Assembly: GCA_018241965.1 (NCBI GenBank)
Contig: JAFECS010000019.1
Span: 78,108-117,190, forward strand
Source: Pseudomonadota bacterium
Lineage (GTDB): Bacteria; Pseudomonadota; Gammaproteobacteria; Berkiellales; Berkiellaceae
DNA: 39,083 nucleotides
Reading direction: 5' to 3'
The notes under the pieces were generated by a model. That model was not told the DNA's origin. It did not search any database and was given only the letters and a program-made list of their open reading frames with translations. A program made the translations under genes and the position numbers. Of this stretch, positions 8,268 through 18,400 are shown one piece after another (positions within the stretch are counted from its first letter, which is position 1; each line of letters opens with the position of its first letter).

Positions 8268-8325
8268 AGGTAAGGAATAAGGTTTAGACGGGATAATTTA
8301 GTCAGCAGACATATGTGTTTTAGAC

Positions 8326-9426
8326 TCACTGATCTGTTGCTTGAAATTGCATGGGGCGTGTTTTATCGCATATATGTTTAAGGCTTTGCCATTCACTGGC
8401 TGTTAAGCTAGGCTCTGAATTCTTAATATTTTCATTTTCTTTAATTAGGTTGATCCTTTCCTGGTGGGTAGGGTGATCCACCAAATAAGCCTCAAGTCCT
8501 TCGAACTCTCCAGATTGTTTGGCCAAAAACTCCATGGATTCTCTAAAACCTTTAGGCGAAATGTTAGCCTTTTTAACCAAATCGATGGCGATTTTATCCG
8601 CTTGCGTTTCAAAATCACGACTAAATTTCAAATTCAAGAAATCAAACGCAATATTTTGATTGGAGATCCCAAAAACAGCATTATAAAACGTTCTAATGCC
8701 CATCTCATTGATAAAACTTGCTATTACATGATGTTTCAATGAATGGCCCATTTCATGCGCGATGACGCCGGCAACAGCATCTGGTGAATCCATTTTGAGT
8801 AACCCACTGTAGACAAAAATATGAAACCCAGGGGTTGATTCTGCATTAACAAAATCAGGAGAATCTATTACTCTCACATCAAAATTATGTTTTGTGTTTG
8901 CGCCCTTTTCAAGTTTTCGCACTATTTTATCCAAGGCTTTCCTGCCATCAACGCTGACACATTCTGTGGTTCCAACAAATCTTTGCTTAACTTCATTTTC
9001 CCAAATATCCTCTTCCCAACTATAAGGTATGATATTAGCAATCCACAATGACACCATTGGAAAATGCCAAAGCGGCATAAATAGTAATAAAACACATGCA
9101 GCCATTAACATCCAAACAATACGCCAAGGATGATGAACGTGAGACAGTTTGATGTTCTTTGGGGGTATCAGAGGAAAAATAGCTTCATAAGCGGTAGTAT
9201 TTTCCACAACTAAACGCGCACCAAGCATGGTTTTACATCCAATCTTGGCTGGCTTTTGCTGATGTAAGCGCTCCATTAATTGCAGGCTTTCTTTTGGCCA
9301 AAGTACTTGCGTTTCTCCTGATTCATCTTTGATGAATATCATTAAACCTTGCGTAGTTACTTCTACTAAGACAATTTTCGCTTGAATATGAAGTCCGTCA
9401 AAAAATTTAGCACTAAACTTATTCAT
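8326..9426 (-). CDS. M48-family zinc metallopeptidase, membrane-anchored
   Basis: 366 residues. The zinc site HEMGH is at 224-228 and the third ligand E273 lies in FETQADKIA, both hallmarks of peptidase family M48 (HtpX, Oma1, BepA/LoiP group). A hydrophobic segment at about 104-122 (IVWMLMAACVLLLFMPLW) anchors it; residues 1-95 form a beta-rich N-terminal domain. The C-terminus after DHPTHQERI is short, with no TPR repeats, so it is nearer Oma1-like membrane proteases than BepA. It starts 11 bases after yjgN, a pairing of DUF898 and M48 genes seen in other gammaproteobacteria, suggesting joint work on membrane-protein quality control (inference). Confidence 0.85.
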   Translation of the reverse strand: MNKFSAKFFDGLHIQAKIVLVEVTTQGLMIFIKDESGETQVLWPKESLQLMERLHQQKPAKIGCKTMLGARLVVENTTAYEAIFPLIPPKNIKLSHVHHPWRIVWMLMAACVLLLFMPLWHFPMVSLWIANIIPYSWEEDIWENEVKQRFVGTTECVSVDGRKALDKIVRKLEKGANTKHNFDVRVIDSPDFVNAESTPGFHIFVYSGLLKMDSPDAVAGVIAHEMGHSLKHHVIASFINEMGIRTFYNAVFGISNQNIAFDFLNLKFSRDFETQADKIAIDLVKKANISPKGFRESMEFLAKQSGEFEGLEAYLVDHPTHQERINLIKENENIKNSEPSLTASEWQSLKHICDKTRPMQFQATDQ

Positions 9427-9437
9427 GCATCAGTTTC

Positions 9438-10811
9438 TCATATTAGACCGATTTCCAAATTCATAATGGAAGCAAACCCACCGCCAAATTTAGATTTTTC
9501 ACCAGGCGCTTGCAATATGGATAATTCACTTAGGTTACCACTTACTTTGACATGTTTGCAAAAAAACTGCATTCTTCTTTGCCACAAAATAGGCAGCCCC
9601 AAAGAAAGCGTCAGAATAAAAATAAGATCATTAATTACAAATAACTTGAAATAGTCATATCCTGAAGCATCACAAGTAAATCCAATATTTCCAAAACGAA
9701 GATTATTATATCTTCCTCTAAATAAAGCCGCTCTATACCAATACCGAGGGATATAACAAATCCAGATTAATAATATCACCACAAGATAGTACCCTTCTTT
9801 AATGAGGGTAAAAATAAGTTTCTCTATTAGCCATCCTTCATGGGGAGCCAAGCTTGCGATATAGGGTAAAATAAAATAGGCAACTAATGATACTAACCCA
9901 ACGAGATAGCAAATGGCTCCTATTGTTCCCAAATTGACCATAATCAATGCTTTATAGCTAATGTTAAAGGCTGCTTTTTGGTTACCAAAATAGAGTTTCT
10001 TAAGCTTATATTTACTTAACATAATATCGCTAATCGGGATCCAAAACCCAACCGTTATGACTTTTAAAATAGTGTTGATAAGGCCAAGTGACCCATAAAC
10101 CAGTGCAGAGCCACCTAAATGCCCTCTGATCCCGCGCCAACGTAGCCTAGATATGCGATAGCGCAAAGATCCAAAAACAATAATAAATGGCAAAAAGGCA
10201 AAGAAAAAAATTAAATAAATTGGCGTCATTAAAACCGCAATAAATAGCTTGATATTCTTTTTAGGGTTAAATTGGGCATCCAGTGTGGAATTAAATAATG
10301 AGATAGATAAGCGCCATTTAACATCGAGCAGCTCATTTTTATATTTTAGAAAAACCCCCTGATCATTAAACCTTACCCAAAAATTACTCAGGCTTGAATA
10401 TTGTCCCATTATTTTATTATGATTGAACGGGTCATGCTGCTCAAAATGATAAGCAGTTTCATTTTCGTCAACATTCTCATCTTCTTGCTGCACTTGCTGA
10501 TGATCATGCTTTTGCTTGTTAAAAGCCTCTATTTCATCTTGCGCCCAAATTAGCGGAATTAAGCTGGAAAATAATAATAAACATCCAAAAACCAATCCCC
10601 AAATCAGTTCTTTGGCATAGCCGGTATATTCAAATCTATCATTGTCTAAAATAAATGATGATGTGATGTATCTTCTTTTTCTGGTTTTTCCCCAAAAATG
10701 ATAAATACCTAATGTTAAAATACTAAGCGTTATGGATAGCGCATATATTTTATACAGCTCATCTATTTTTCCGTCATACGAAAATGTATGCAGTTCTTGC
10801 TCAACTGCCAT
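9438..10811 (-). CDS. yjgN: YjgN-like DUF898 multi-pass membrane protein
   Basis: 457 residues, longer than E. coli YjgN because of a polar insertion. The DUF898 signature is present twice in related form: near the N-terminus LGIYHFWGKTRKRRYITSSF followed by DRFEYTGYAKEL, and in the second half PISDIMLSKYKLKKLYFG and NNLRFGNIGFTCDASGYDYF. About eight transmembrane segments alternate with these loops. An acidic Q/H/E/D-rich stretch (about 83-122) interrupts the first half. AAAGG 7 bases before the ATG supports the start. It heads the minus-strand run with the M48 protease gene. Function of DUF898 is unknown. Confidence 0.85.
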   Translation of the reverse strand: MAVEQELHTFSYDGKIDELYKIYALSITLSILTLGIYHFWGKTRKRRYITSSFILDNDRFEYTGYAKELIWGLVFGCLLLFSSLIPLIWAQDEIEAFNKQKHDHQQVQQEDENVDENETAYHFEQHDPFNHNKIMGQYSSLSNFWVRFNDQGVFLKYKNELLDVKWRLSISLFNSTLDAQFNPKKNIKLFIAVLMTPIYLIFFFAFLPFIIVFGSLRYRISRLRWRGIRGHLGGSALVYGSLGLINTILKVITVGFWIPISDIMLSKYKLKKLYFGNQKAAFNISYKALIMVNLGTIGAICYLVGLVSLVAYFILPYIASLAPHEGWLIEKLIFTLIKEGYYLVVILLIWICYIPRYWYRAALFRGRYNNLRFGNIGFTCDASGYDYFKLFVINDLIFILTLSLGLPILWQRRMQFFCKHVKVSGNLSELSILQAPGEKSKFGGGFASIMNLEIGLI

Positions 10812-10891
10812 AGGGATGCCTTTAGCGAGTATGCCTAATAAGCTATATCGATTTAATAGTTAAATGCTTGATATCTCGACGCGCTAAGCAA

Positions 10892-10920
10892 TTGACAAGA
10901 GTACTTAAATTCAATATCTT
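10892..10920 (+). promoter_or_regulatory. Predicted sigma70-type promoter upstream of the acidic unknown gene
   Basis: A perfect TTGACA (10892-10897), 17-base spacer and TATCTT (10915-10920) lie in the divergent 199-bp gap between yjgN and the gene at 11011. This would give a leader of about 84 bases. Confidence 0.55.
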
Positions 10921-11010
10921 AGGAACCAGTAGCCCTCTTATTTTTGTAGTAGTAATTATGGTCAGTAGTCTGTTTGATCAGTTGTCCTTCATTCGCAAGG
11001 AGAATACATA

Positions 11011-11589
11011 ATGACTTATCCACAAAAGCAAATCAATCGCACCATCAATTTCATTGTCGATCAATTACGTTATAACTACAAACAGGAATCTATTTACCTC
11101 AGCGGTCCACAAAAAAAATCGCTACGAAAAGAAATTGAACTTGCGTTAAAACCACTTTCGGAAAAAAATAGAAAAAAGATTGAATTTCATGCTTCTAATA
11201 TTGATCTAGCAGCGCTTTTTACGTCCTTTAACACCCAAGATATTATATTTCCGGATAATATGACGATTATCATAAAGCGCAAAGGTATAAGTATCGTGTG
11301 GCAAGGGGATGTGAGAACTGAAATATACAATCATCAAAAAGAAAAACGAAAGACCGAATCACAAAGAGATTCTGAATTAGAAGAGAAACTCCGATTATTA
11401 ACGCTTGATGAGGTAGATGATTATTCATCATCCAATTCAGGAGAAGATGAAGAGGATGTTTTCTTTGAACGTAAACCTTCTACTTTTGTTCCCTTAAGCG
11501 ATTATATACACCAATGTGCAAGAAGCCATCAGAAACAACAAACCACGCAAGTGAGCATAAGCTCTAAACCTGCACTTACAAATGCATAG
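11011..11589 (+). CDS. Unknown cytoplasmic protein with acidic Ser-rich tail segment
   Basis: 192 residues, no signal peptide and no recognised family. Residues 1-115 are mixed helix/strand and basic (KKSLRKEIELALKPLSEKNRKK). Residues 116-150 are strongly charged, with an acidic Ser/Asp/Glu run (DEVDDYSSSNSGEDEEDV). The last 30 residues are Gln/Ser/Thr-rich and polar. AAGGAG at 8 bases before the ATG is an excellent ribosome site, and a good promoter lies upstream, so it is probably a real gene. The disordered acidic C-terminus would suit a protein-binding tail. Function unknown. Confidence 0.65.
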   Translation: MTYPQKQINRTINFIVDQLRYNYKQESIYLSGPQKKSLRKEIELALKPLSEKNRKKIEFHASNIDLAALFTSFNTQDIIFPDNMTIIIKRKGISIVWQGDVRTEIYNHQKEKRKTESQRDSELEEKLRLLTLDEVDDYSSSNSGEDEEDVFFERKPSTFVPLSDYIHQCARSHQKQQTTQVSISSKPALTNA

Positions 11590-11593
11590 CTTA

Positions 11594-11617
11594 AAAAGGC
11601 ATTTGATGATGCCTTTT
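11594..11617 (+). terminator. Hairpin terminator after the acidic unknown gene
   Basis: AAAAGGCAT (11594-11602) and ATGCCTTTT (11609-11617) form a 9-bp stem with a 6-base loop, 5 bases after the stop; the 3' arm ends in four T, which can serve as a short U-tract. Confidence 0.6.
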
Positions 11618-11732
11618 CAGGGTTAATAAATAGTTCAATTTTTTTTTTGAGATAACTGTATAAAAATTCGCCATAGGTCAGCAGGGATTGTTTTAAACTG
11701 AGAAATGAATCGATATTAACGTAGAGGTTCAT

Positions 11733-12773
11733 ATGAATAACAAAACCCTGGCAAGTATTGCTTGTATATTATCACTCTTTATCACAGCCACCCTGGTTCA
11801 TGCCGATGATACAGTCTCAAATGTCCAAAACTCATCTTATCATGATGATGATGAGGATGAGGATGGTTTAGCGGTTTGCGCCACCAGCAACCTTAAGGGT
11901 AAAGCACGTGGATGGTGCGAAAGCTATTGTGGTGATCACCAATGCGGTACGCTAGGAGGAACGGTGCCTTCTGATTCTAAAGCCACTGTTCCTGGTAAAG
12001 TTTGCTCATTATTGTTGGCTAAATTAAAAGCGTATTTAGGACAATCGGCAGACTATCCGTGTAACACTGTTAAACAGACCATCACATTATCTCCTTCGTT
12101 GTCATTTCCAAACACCCAATTTGGCGTTTCATCTGCGCCTCAGACTGTTATATTAACTAATGTCAGCTCAACTTTGTTTTCAGTTATCCCTTCGTCGATT
12201 ACTATAACAGGCACTCAAGCTTCGGCTTTCTCTCAAACTAATAACTGCAGCTCACTCGCTCCTGGCGCTAGTTGCTCAATCAATGTTGTCTTTACGCCAC
12301 AAGTCCCTAGCCCATTGCCTCCAGCGGGAACCATAGTTTCTTCACTTGCCACTTTAAGTGTTTCCAACGGCCAATCCATACTTGCTAGTGTAAGCCTTGA
12401 TGGTAAGGCAACTGCAGAGCCACAGGTAAGTGTTTCTCCAGCTTCGATTGATATGACAGTGACTTCGGATAATGGAAGTGGAAGTGTTTTTTCGCAAATT
12501 ACCATTTCAAACTCGGCAAATGCTACTTCTAATCTGTTGATTAGCTCGATTCAGATAACCGGAAGTGTTTTTTCCAAAGACTCGAATTGTGATAGTGCAG
12601 TGATCCCTCCTGGTGGCAGTTGTATTTTTAATGTAAATTTTGCGCCTACCGGACAGTCAGTTGTGGTGCAGACTTATACAGGCTCTATCACCATTAATGA
12701 CAACTCGCCAACTACGCCAGAAACCGTTAGTCTAACAGGAGCTTCACACTGTGTTTTGTGTTTACTTAGATAG
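11733..12773 (+). CDS. Secreted protein: Cys-rich N-terminal module plus two ASH/choice-of-anchor-D-like domains
   Basis: 346 residues with a Sec signal peptide (1-24, ending LVHA). After an acidic linker (YHDDDEDEDG) a six-Cys module (about 45-110: AVC, GWC, SYC, HQC, KVC, YPC) contains LKGKARGWCESYC and a spaced C-x-L pattern known from many uncharacterised proteobacterial exported proteins. Two Ig-like domains follow (about 113-225 and 230-335); each shows the F/V-G/S...T-I-T/S-N start and the C-S-S-L-A-P-G-A-S-C-S-I-N-V-V-F-T-P / C-x-x-x-x-I-P-P-G-G-S-C core typical of ASH/HYDIN-like choice-of-anchor D domains. The chain ends CVLCLLR. GAGG precedes the ATG. Likely envelope or extracellular; role unknown. 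Confidence 0.72.
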   Translation: MNNKTLASIACILSLFITATLVHADDTVSNVQNSSYHDDDEDEDGLAVCATSNLKGKARGWCESYCGDHQCGTLGGTVPSDSKATVPGKVCSLLLAKLKAYLGQSADYPCNTVKQTITLSPSLSFPNTQFGVSSAPQTVILTNVSSTLFSVIPSSITITGTQASAFSQTNNCSSLAPGASCSINVVFTPQVPSPLPPAGTIVSSLATLSVSNGQSILASVSLDGKATAEPQVSVSPASIDMTVTSDNGSGSVFSQITISNSANATSNLLISSIQITGSVFSKDSNCDSAVIPPGGSCIFNVNFAPTGQSVVVQTYTGSITINDNSPTTPETVSLTGASHCVLCLLR

Positions 12774-12793
12774 AAATAGGATTTCTAAAGCGC

Positions 12794-12823
12794 AAATAAC
12801 CACCATAAGGTGGTTATTTTTTT
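12794..12823 (+). terminator. Strong intrinsic terminator between convergent genes
   Basis: AAATAACCACC (12794-12804), loop ATAA, GGTGGTTATTT (12809-12819), then T to 12823: an 11-bp perfect stem plus U-tract. It ends the gene at 11733 and lies directly at the 3' end of the convergent transporter gene, where it may also act, more weakly, on the minus strand. Confidence 0.85.
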
Positions 12824-14018
12824 ATAGTCCTGGTTGAATATTGGTTATAGTCGATTGGCCTAAAGCGAAGATAAGACATGAAGTTATCATACCACCAAGA
12901 ACTATGGCTGCCAGATCTTTCATTGTATTTACATTTATCAAGGTAACTAGAAGTGTTGAGAACACACCAAAAAAATTCATATAAGAAGAAAATATGGCCA
13001 TTCTTCTTCCCATGGGCTCTTCGCAGACTTCTATTGCAAAACGACTTAAAGGCCCAAATGTCATTGCTGCCCCTAGGGCAACAAATATCATGGATATCAC
13101 CATGGCATACAAAGGTAACAGCATGAAGCTGGTTATGACAAAGCTCAATGCTCCCAACAGGCCTATACTGACACCCCATTTAATTAAAGAAATTGGGTTA
13201 ACACGATGAATAAGCAGCGTGGTTATTTGGGCCCCAACGATAAAACCACCAAATACATATAATTGAATTAAACCATATTGTATGGGGGATTGATGATAAC
13301 TTTCCATGAGGATAAAAGGACATTGAACCACCCAGCAAATTAAGGACAAAAACATAAAGCAAAAAGGCAGCGTAAATATTAAAAATGCTTTGCGGGTAAT
13401 TATCTGCCAATAATCTTTGAAAATATTTTTTAACTGTAAAGGGATCTTTTCTTTTTGTCGGCTGGGGGTAGCTAAGGACAACATCAATAAGCTTAATAGG
13501 CCCCAACCTGTAAGAATGTAAAAAATAGCACGCCAATCGGTAAATTCTATCACCAATGCTCCCAAAATGGGGCCAAATGCAGGCGCAAGAATAACAATGG
13601 CGCCCATCAATGAAATAATCTTTATCGCAACGAAGGTATCATAACTTTCATGAATGGCGGCATATCCAGCAACGACGACCGCGCAAACAACACAGCCTTG
13701 GATAAATCGGGCAATCAAAAAAACGTGAATATTGGATGTGTAGGCGCATGCAAAGCTGGATGCGCTAAACATCAGCACACCCAAAATAAGCACCACTTTT
13801 CTGCCAAACCTATCCGATAACGGCCCCATAAGCAGTTGCAAAGACGCCGAGCCTAAAAACCAATATAACAAGGTATCTTGTGCTACCGATTGAGAAATTT
13901 GAAATTCTTCCATTAATAACGGCAAGCCAGGCAAGTACATGTCATTGGCAAGATAGGTGGCTATTTCTAACAAAACAACCGCAAAGGGAAACCAATAAGA
14001 GATCTTACCTTGTTTCAT
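12822..14018 (-). CDS. mdfA: MFS multidrug efflux transporter, MdfA/Cmr type
   Basis: 398 residues, 12 predicted transmembrane segments. It matches MdfA along its length: the N-terminal VVLLEIATYLANDMYLPG keeps the two acidic residues (E18 and D26, equivalent to MdfA E26 and D34) that couple drug and proton transport; the loop 2-3 motif GPLSDRFGRKVVL is intact; and ARFIQG followed by AGYAAIHES and LAPAFGPILGALV reproduces motifs B and C of drug/H+ antiporters. Expected to export lipophilic cations and some neutral drugs across the inner membrane. It is alone on the minus strand, divergent from the RND operon. No clear Shine-Dalgarno before the ATG. Confidence 0.85.
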   Translation of the reverse strand: MKQGKISYWFPFAVVLLEIATYLANDMYLPGLPLLMEEFQISQSVAQDTLLYWFLGSASLQLLMGPLSDRFGRKVVLILGVLMFSASSFACAYTSNIHVFLIARFIQGCVVCAVVVAGYAAIHESYDTFVAIKIISLMGAIVILAPAFGPILGALVIEFTDWRAIFYILTGWGLLSLLMLSLATPSRQKEKIPLQLKNIFKDYWQIITRKAFLIFTLPFCFMFLSLICWVVQCPFILMESYHQSPIQYGLIQLYVFGGFIVGAQITTLLIHRVNPISLIKWGVSIGLLGALSFVITSFMLLPLYAMVISMIFVALGAAMTFGPLSRFAIEVCEEPMGRRMAIFSSYMNFFGVFSTLLVTLINVNTMKDLAAIVLGGMITSCLIFALGQSTITNIQPGL

Positions 14019-14176
14019 GGTTTTAAACTTATGAAATAATCAGGGCACATGAGTTAAAAAATTAACAAAATTTAATATGATAGATGAGTTACAACTTTAC
14101 GCAAAAAATGTCGGTTCTCTTACATATTAAATCAATGATCTCTTTGAAGCAACTTTGAGTGGGCTTATTTCCTCAT

Positions 14177-14206
14177 TTGCTTACTAAGCGGTACACTTGA
14201 TTTAAT
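14177..14206 (+). promoter_or_regulatory. Predicted promoter of the DUF2892-RND operon
   Basis: TTGCTT (14177-14182), an 18-base spacer and TTTAAT (14201-14206) precede the first gene by about 26 bases, leaving a short leader that holds AAAGGAG. No regulator gene is adjacent and no clear operator was seen. Confidence 0.4.
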
Positions 14207-14231
14207 CGTAGAGCATAAAGGAGAATTATCC

Positions 14232-14435
14232 ATGAATATCGATAAAGCTGTATTTTGCTTTGCAGGAACCCTTATTCTAGCCAGTTTGTCACTTTCCCAA
14301 GTTCATAATATTAACTGGTTATGGTTTACTGCCTTTATTGGTGTAAACATGATCCAAGCCTCTTTTAGCGGCTTATGCCCCATCGCCATGTTATTTAAAA
14401 AGCTAGGTATTAAACCTGGTAACGCTTTTAATTAA
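14232..14435 (+). CDS. DUF2892 (YgaP-type transmembrane domain) protein
   Basis: 67 residues matching the small two-helix DUF2892 domain: NIDKAVFCFAGTLILASLSLS, then WLWFTAFIGVNMIQASFSGLCPIAMLFKKLGI. In E. coli YgaP this domain follows a rhodanese; here it stands alone. The Cys in the GLCP motif is typical. AAAGGAG 9 bases upstream of the ATG. It is 11 bases ahead of the RND adaptor gene, and DUF2892 proteins recur in front of RND efflux genes in other proteobacteria, so a supporting membrane role is inferred. Confidence 0.85.
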   Translation: MNIDKAVFCFAGTLILASLSLSQVHNINWLWFTAFIGVNMIQASFSGLCPIAMLFKKLGIKPGNAFN

Positions 14436-14446
14436 GGAAATACAAC

Positions 14447-15481
14447 ATGTTTCGGTTTTTAGGCTTTTGGCTGTTAAGCATTGGATTGCCCTTACAAGCT
14501 GCCCAATTGGTCACCCAAACTGCCTCCTATGAAAAATTACCATTAGAACGTTGCTTTGATGGTACCGTCGAAGCGGTCAAACAAGCCACTGTTTCTGCGG
14601 AAACCAAGGGCCGTGTAGAACAAATATTTTTTGACATAGGTGATAAAGTTCCCAAAGGCGCCGTGATCCTAACACTGGTTTCCAATGAGCAACGCGAAGC
14701 GATTAATCAGGCCCAAGCGAAACTCACTGAAGCCCAAGCAAACTATGAATCAGATGCTAAAGAATATGAACGGATGAATACCTTATTTAAAGAAAACATT
14801 GTTTCTAAATCTGACTGGGATAAAATCACAGCGCGCTTTAACATTGCAAAAGCACAAGTATCTGCAGCACAGGCAGCCTTAAAAACAGCAAAAGAACAAT
14901 TAAGTTACACTGAAATCCGTGCTCCCTATGGCGGGGTCGTCAGCGCACGTCATGTAGAATTAGGTGAAGCTGTATTTCCAGGAAAGGCGCTGATGTCTGG
15001 TTTTGAACCCAGCCTAATGCGTGTACAAGTTGATCTCCCACAAGCGGTCGCCCAAAAAGTAAGCACCTTAAAAATGGCTCGCCTTATCCGTGATGATAAT
15101 AGCGTTATTATTCCGTCGAAAATAATTCTATATCCTCAGGCTGATCCTGCCACGAGTACAGTGCGTGCACGCTTAGAGCTACCCGAAAATAATGGTTCAT
15201 TATATCCAGGCGAGTTTATTAAAGTTTGGTTTACCGTGGGAGATGTCCAAAGGCTCCTCGTCCCAAGCGAAAGTGTCGTCTATCGTTCTGAAGTCAGTGG
15301 CATTTATGTGGTCAAAGATAACACTCCTGAACTTCGTCAGATCCGCCTTGGAAACCGTTTTGGAGATAAGATTGAGGTCTTAGCAGGCCTTCAAGCAGGC
15401 GAACTGGTTGCACAAGATCCGATTGCTGCCGGTATTGAACTTCATGAAACAAAAATAAAGAAAATTAATGGAAAATCATAA
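14447..15481 (+). CDS. RND efflux periplasmic adaptor (membrane fusion protein)
   Basis: 344 residues. A signal peptide (1-18, MFRFLGFWLLSIGLPLQA) is followed by a biotinyl-lipoyl-like half (FDGTVEAVKQATVSAETKGRV), a coiled-coil hairpin rich in Ala, Gln and Glu (about 85-150), the second lipoyl half (YTEIRAPYGGVVSARHVELGEAV), a beta-barrel, and a membrane-proximal domain (PSESVVYRSEVSGIYVV). It links the inner-membrane permease to an outer-membrane channel. It lacks an N-terminal lipobox. No outer-membrane factor gene is in the operon, so a shared TolC-type channel is expected. AAGGA precedes the ATG; the 3' end overlaps the permease by 14 bases. Confidence 0.9.
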   Translation: MFRFLGFWLLSIGLPLQAAQLVTQTASYEKLPLERCFDGTVEAVKQATVSAETKGRVEQIFFDIGDKVPKGAVILTLVSNEQREAINQAQAKLTEAQANYESDAKEYERMNTLFKENIVSKSDWDKITARFNIAKAQVSAAQAALKTAKEQLSYTEIRAPYGGVVSARHVELGEAVFPGKALMSGFEPSLMRVQVDLPQAVAQKVSTLKMARLIRDDNSVIIPSKIILYPQADPATSTVRARLELPENNGSLYPGEFIKVWFTVGDVQRLLVPSESVVYRSEVSGIYVVKDNTPELRQIRLGNRFGDKIEVLAGLQAGELVAQDPIAAGIELHETKIKKINGKS

Positions 15482-18400
15482 TCATAAACTTGGCATAACC
15501 GGTACAATTGCTGCTTTTTTTCAAAATTCAGCACTGACACCTTTATTAGCAATAGTTTGCTTATTATTAGGACTGTTCGCTTCATTGATTACCCCACGAG
15601 AAGAAGAGCCTCAAATCAATGTCACCATGGCGAATGTGTTTATTCCATTTCCTGGGGCGTCCGCATTAGATGTTGAAAATTTAGCCACTAATCCCATGGA
15701 GCAAGTCTTGGGTGAAATAGAGGGAGTTGATCATATTTATTCAATTTCTCGCCCGGGCATGGCAGTGCTCACTGTGCAATATAAAGTTGGCGTTCCCAGA
15801 ACTGAAGCGCTGGTGAGACTTTACAATGCTATTTATTCAAATCAAGATTGGCGTCCACAACATCTTGGGATCCTTTCTCCTTTAGTTAAGCCCAAAGGAA
15901 TCGATGATGTCCCTATTGTTACTTTAACCTTGTGGACCAAGGATCCCATGCGCGGAGCAATAGACTTAAAGCAAATAGCCCATGCATTAGAGTCTGAATT
16001 AAAGCGTATTCCTGGCACACGCAACGTAAATACTATTGGTGGTCCTGAACAAATTGCGTTTGTGGCAATTGATCCACAAAAAATGAATGCACGCGGACTC
16101 TCCATTAGCGAATTACGTCAAGCCTTATCTAACACCAATTATGCACTACAAAGCAGCTCTGTTATCACCAATAACGAAAATATTCCCGTTCAAGCAGGCG
16201 AATTTTTAACCAATGTCAGTGAATTGGCGCAGCTGGTGGTGGGCTCGCATGATGGCAAACCCATATACTTACAAGATGTTGCTACCATCAACTATGGTCC
16301 TTCTGAAAATCAAAATTATGTTTGGATTGCAAAGCCAGAAAATGATGGTGTTTCTTACGCCCCGAGCGTAACCCTCTCGATTAGCAAAAAGCCTGGTGAA
16401 AATGCTGTTGTTATTGCCGATAAGATCCTATCACATATTCGTCAACTGCAAGGCAGTTTTATACCCGAAGGGGTTGAAATTACAACAACACGCAACTATG
16501 GTGCCACCGCAGATGATAAGGCAAGCACTCTTATTCATAAGCTAATTTTTGCCACAATCTCTGTTATTGCATTAGTACTGATTACTTTAGGTCGCAAAGA
16601 AGCTGTTATTGTAGGGGCAGCCGTTGTTATTACGCTGGCAACGACGCTTTTTGCCTCCATGATGTGGGGTTTTACTTTAAACCGCGTCTCCTTATTCGCA
16701 CTTATTTTCTCTATTGGTATTCTTGTTGATGATGCCATCGTTATCGTAGAAAACATACACCGGCACATGGTAAAGTTTAATGAAAACCTAATGCAAATTA
16801 TCCCTCGAGCCGTAGATGAAGTCGGCGGCCCAACCATATTGGCGACTTTAACTGTCATCGCCGCTTTGATACCCATGGCATTTGTCTCTGGTTTAATGGG
16901 GCCGTACATGAGCCCCATTCCTATCAATGCCTCGATGGGCATGCTGATTTCTTTATTGGTCGCACTGACGTTTACACCTTGGATGTCTCTTAAACTATTA
17001 ACTAATCATTCAAATAAAAAAGCTATCGCAGATGGCTTATCCGATAAATCTTTTGTATTTTTTGAAAAAATCATGGTGCCATTTTTAGGTCCGAATAAGA
17101 AAAATCGCTTCAAACTTGCTGGTGTCGTTGTTTTGTCTATCCTTTTAGCAATAAGCTTAATATTCTTTAAATTGGTTATCCTTAAAATGCTTCCTTTTGA
17201 TAACAAAAGTGAAATTCAAATTGTTGTCAAACTCCCAGAAGGAAGCGCACTAGAAAAAACAAATTCAGTTTTACATGATTTGACTAATTATTTATTAACA
17301 GTGCCTGAAGTCACCGATATTGAAGCTTATGCAGGTACAGCTTCGCCAATTGGATTCAACGGCTTAGTAAGACAATATTATTTACGTCAAGATCCTAATT
17401 TAGGTGATCTTCAAGTCAATCTCAAAGACAAAAAAGAACGTAAAAGAACCAGTCACGACATTGCTAAAGCGATAAGACAACCACTGAATCAAATTGCAAA
17501 ACAAAACGGCGCTACCATCGAGATTGTTGAAGTACCGCCAGGCCCACCTGTGTTAGCACCAATCGTTGCTGAAATTTATGGTCCTGATTACAATGGTCTT
17601 ATTCGTACAGCCAAAAATATAAGAACTGAATTTGAAAAAACAAACGGTATTGTTGATATTGACGATACTATTGTAGCCCAGACGCCACGTATCATTGCTA
17701 AAATAGATCAATCAAAAGCAGCGCTTTTAGGCGTAAACCAAGCTGATGTTGTTGCTGCTATTAATGCAGCTTTAGCAGGTGATGATGTTACTTTTATGCA
17801 CACAGGTCATGCAAAATACCCTATCCCCATACGGTTGATGTTAACTGCAGCAAATAAAGCAGATATGCATGATGTTCTGAGTCTAAAAGTCCGTAGTGCT
17901 TTTGGTAAACTTATCCCCCTCTCTGAAATCGTTATCCTTGAAAAAACAGATCTTGAGCAAGATATTTACCATAAAGATCTGCTCCCAGTTGTGTATGTTA
18001 AAGGAGATATGGCAGGACATATTGATAGCCCGCTTTATGGTATGTTTTCTATCATGCAATCTTTAAAAAATATGCAGCAATTTTTTATTCACCAACCGGA
18101 AAATACTTACTTTTATAGCCTTAAATGGGATGGGGAATGGCAAATTACTTATGAAACATTTCGTGATATGGGCTTAGCTTATTCAGTAGGACTCATTTTA
18201 ATTTACTTGCTTATTGTTGCTCAATTTCGTTCCTATGTTGTTCCACTGATTATCATGGCACCGATTCCATTAACAATTATTGGGATATTGCCTGGCCACG
18301 CACTTTTGGGTGCTCAATTTACAGCAACTTCCATGATAGGCATGATTGCCTTGGCGGGCATTATTGTTCGCAACTCTATTTTGTTGGTTGATTTTATTAA

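Noticed and set aside
12814..13536. Additional minus-strand frames inside the MdfA-like gene, suggesting a frameshift
   Set aside because: The 398-residue frame is intact with all motifs; the other frames are compositional shadows.
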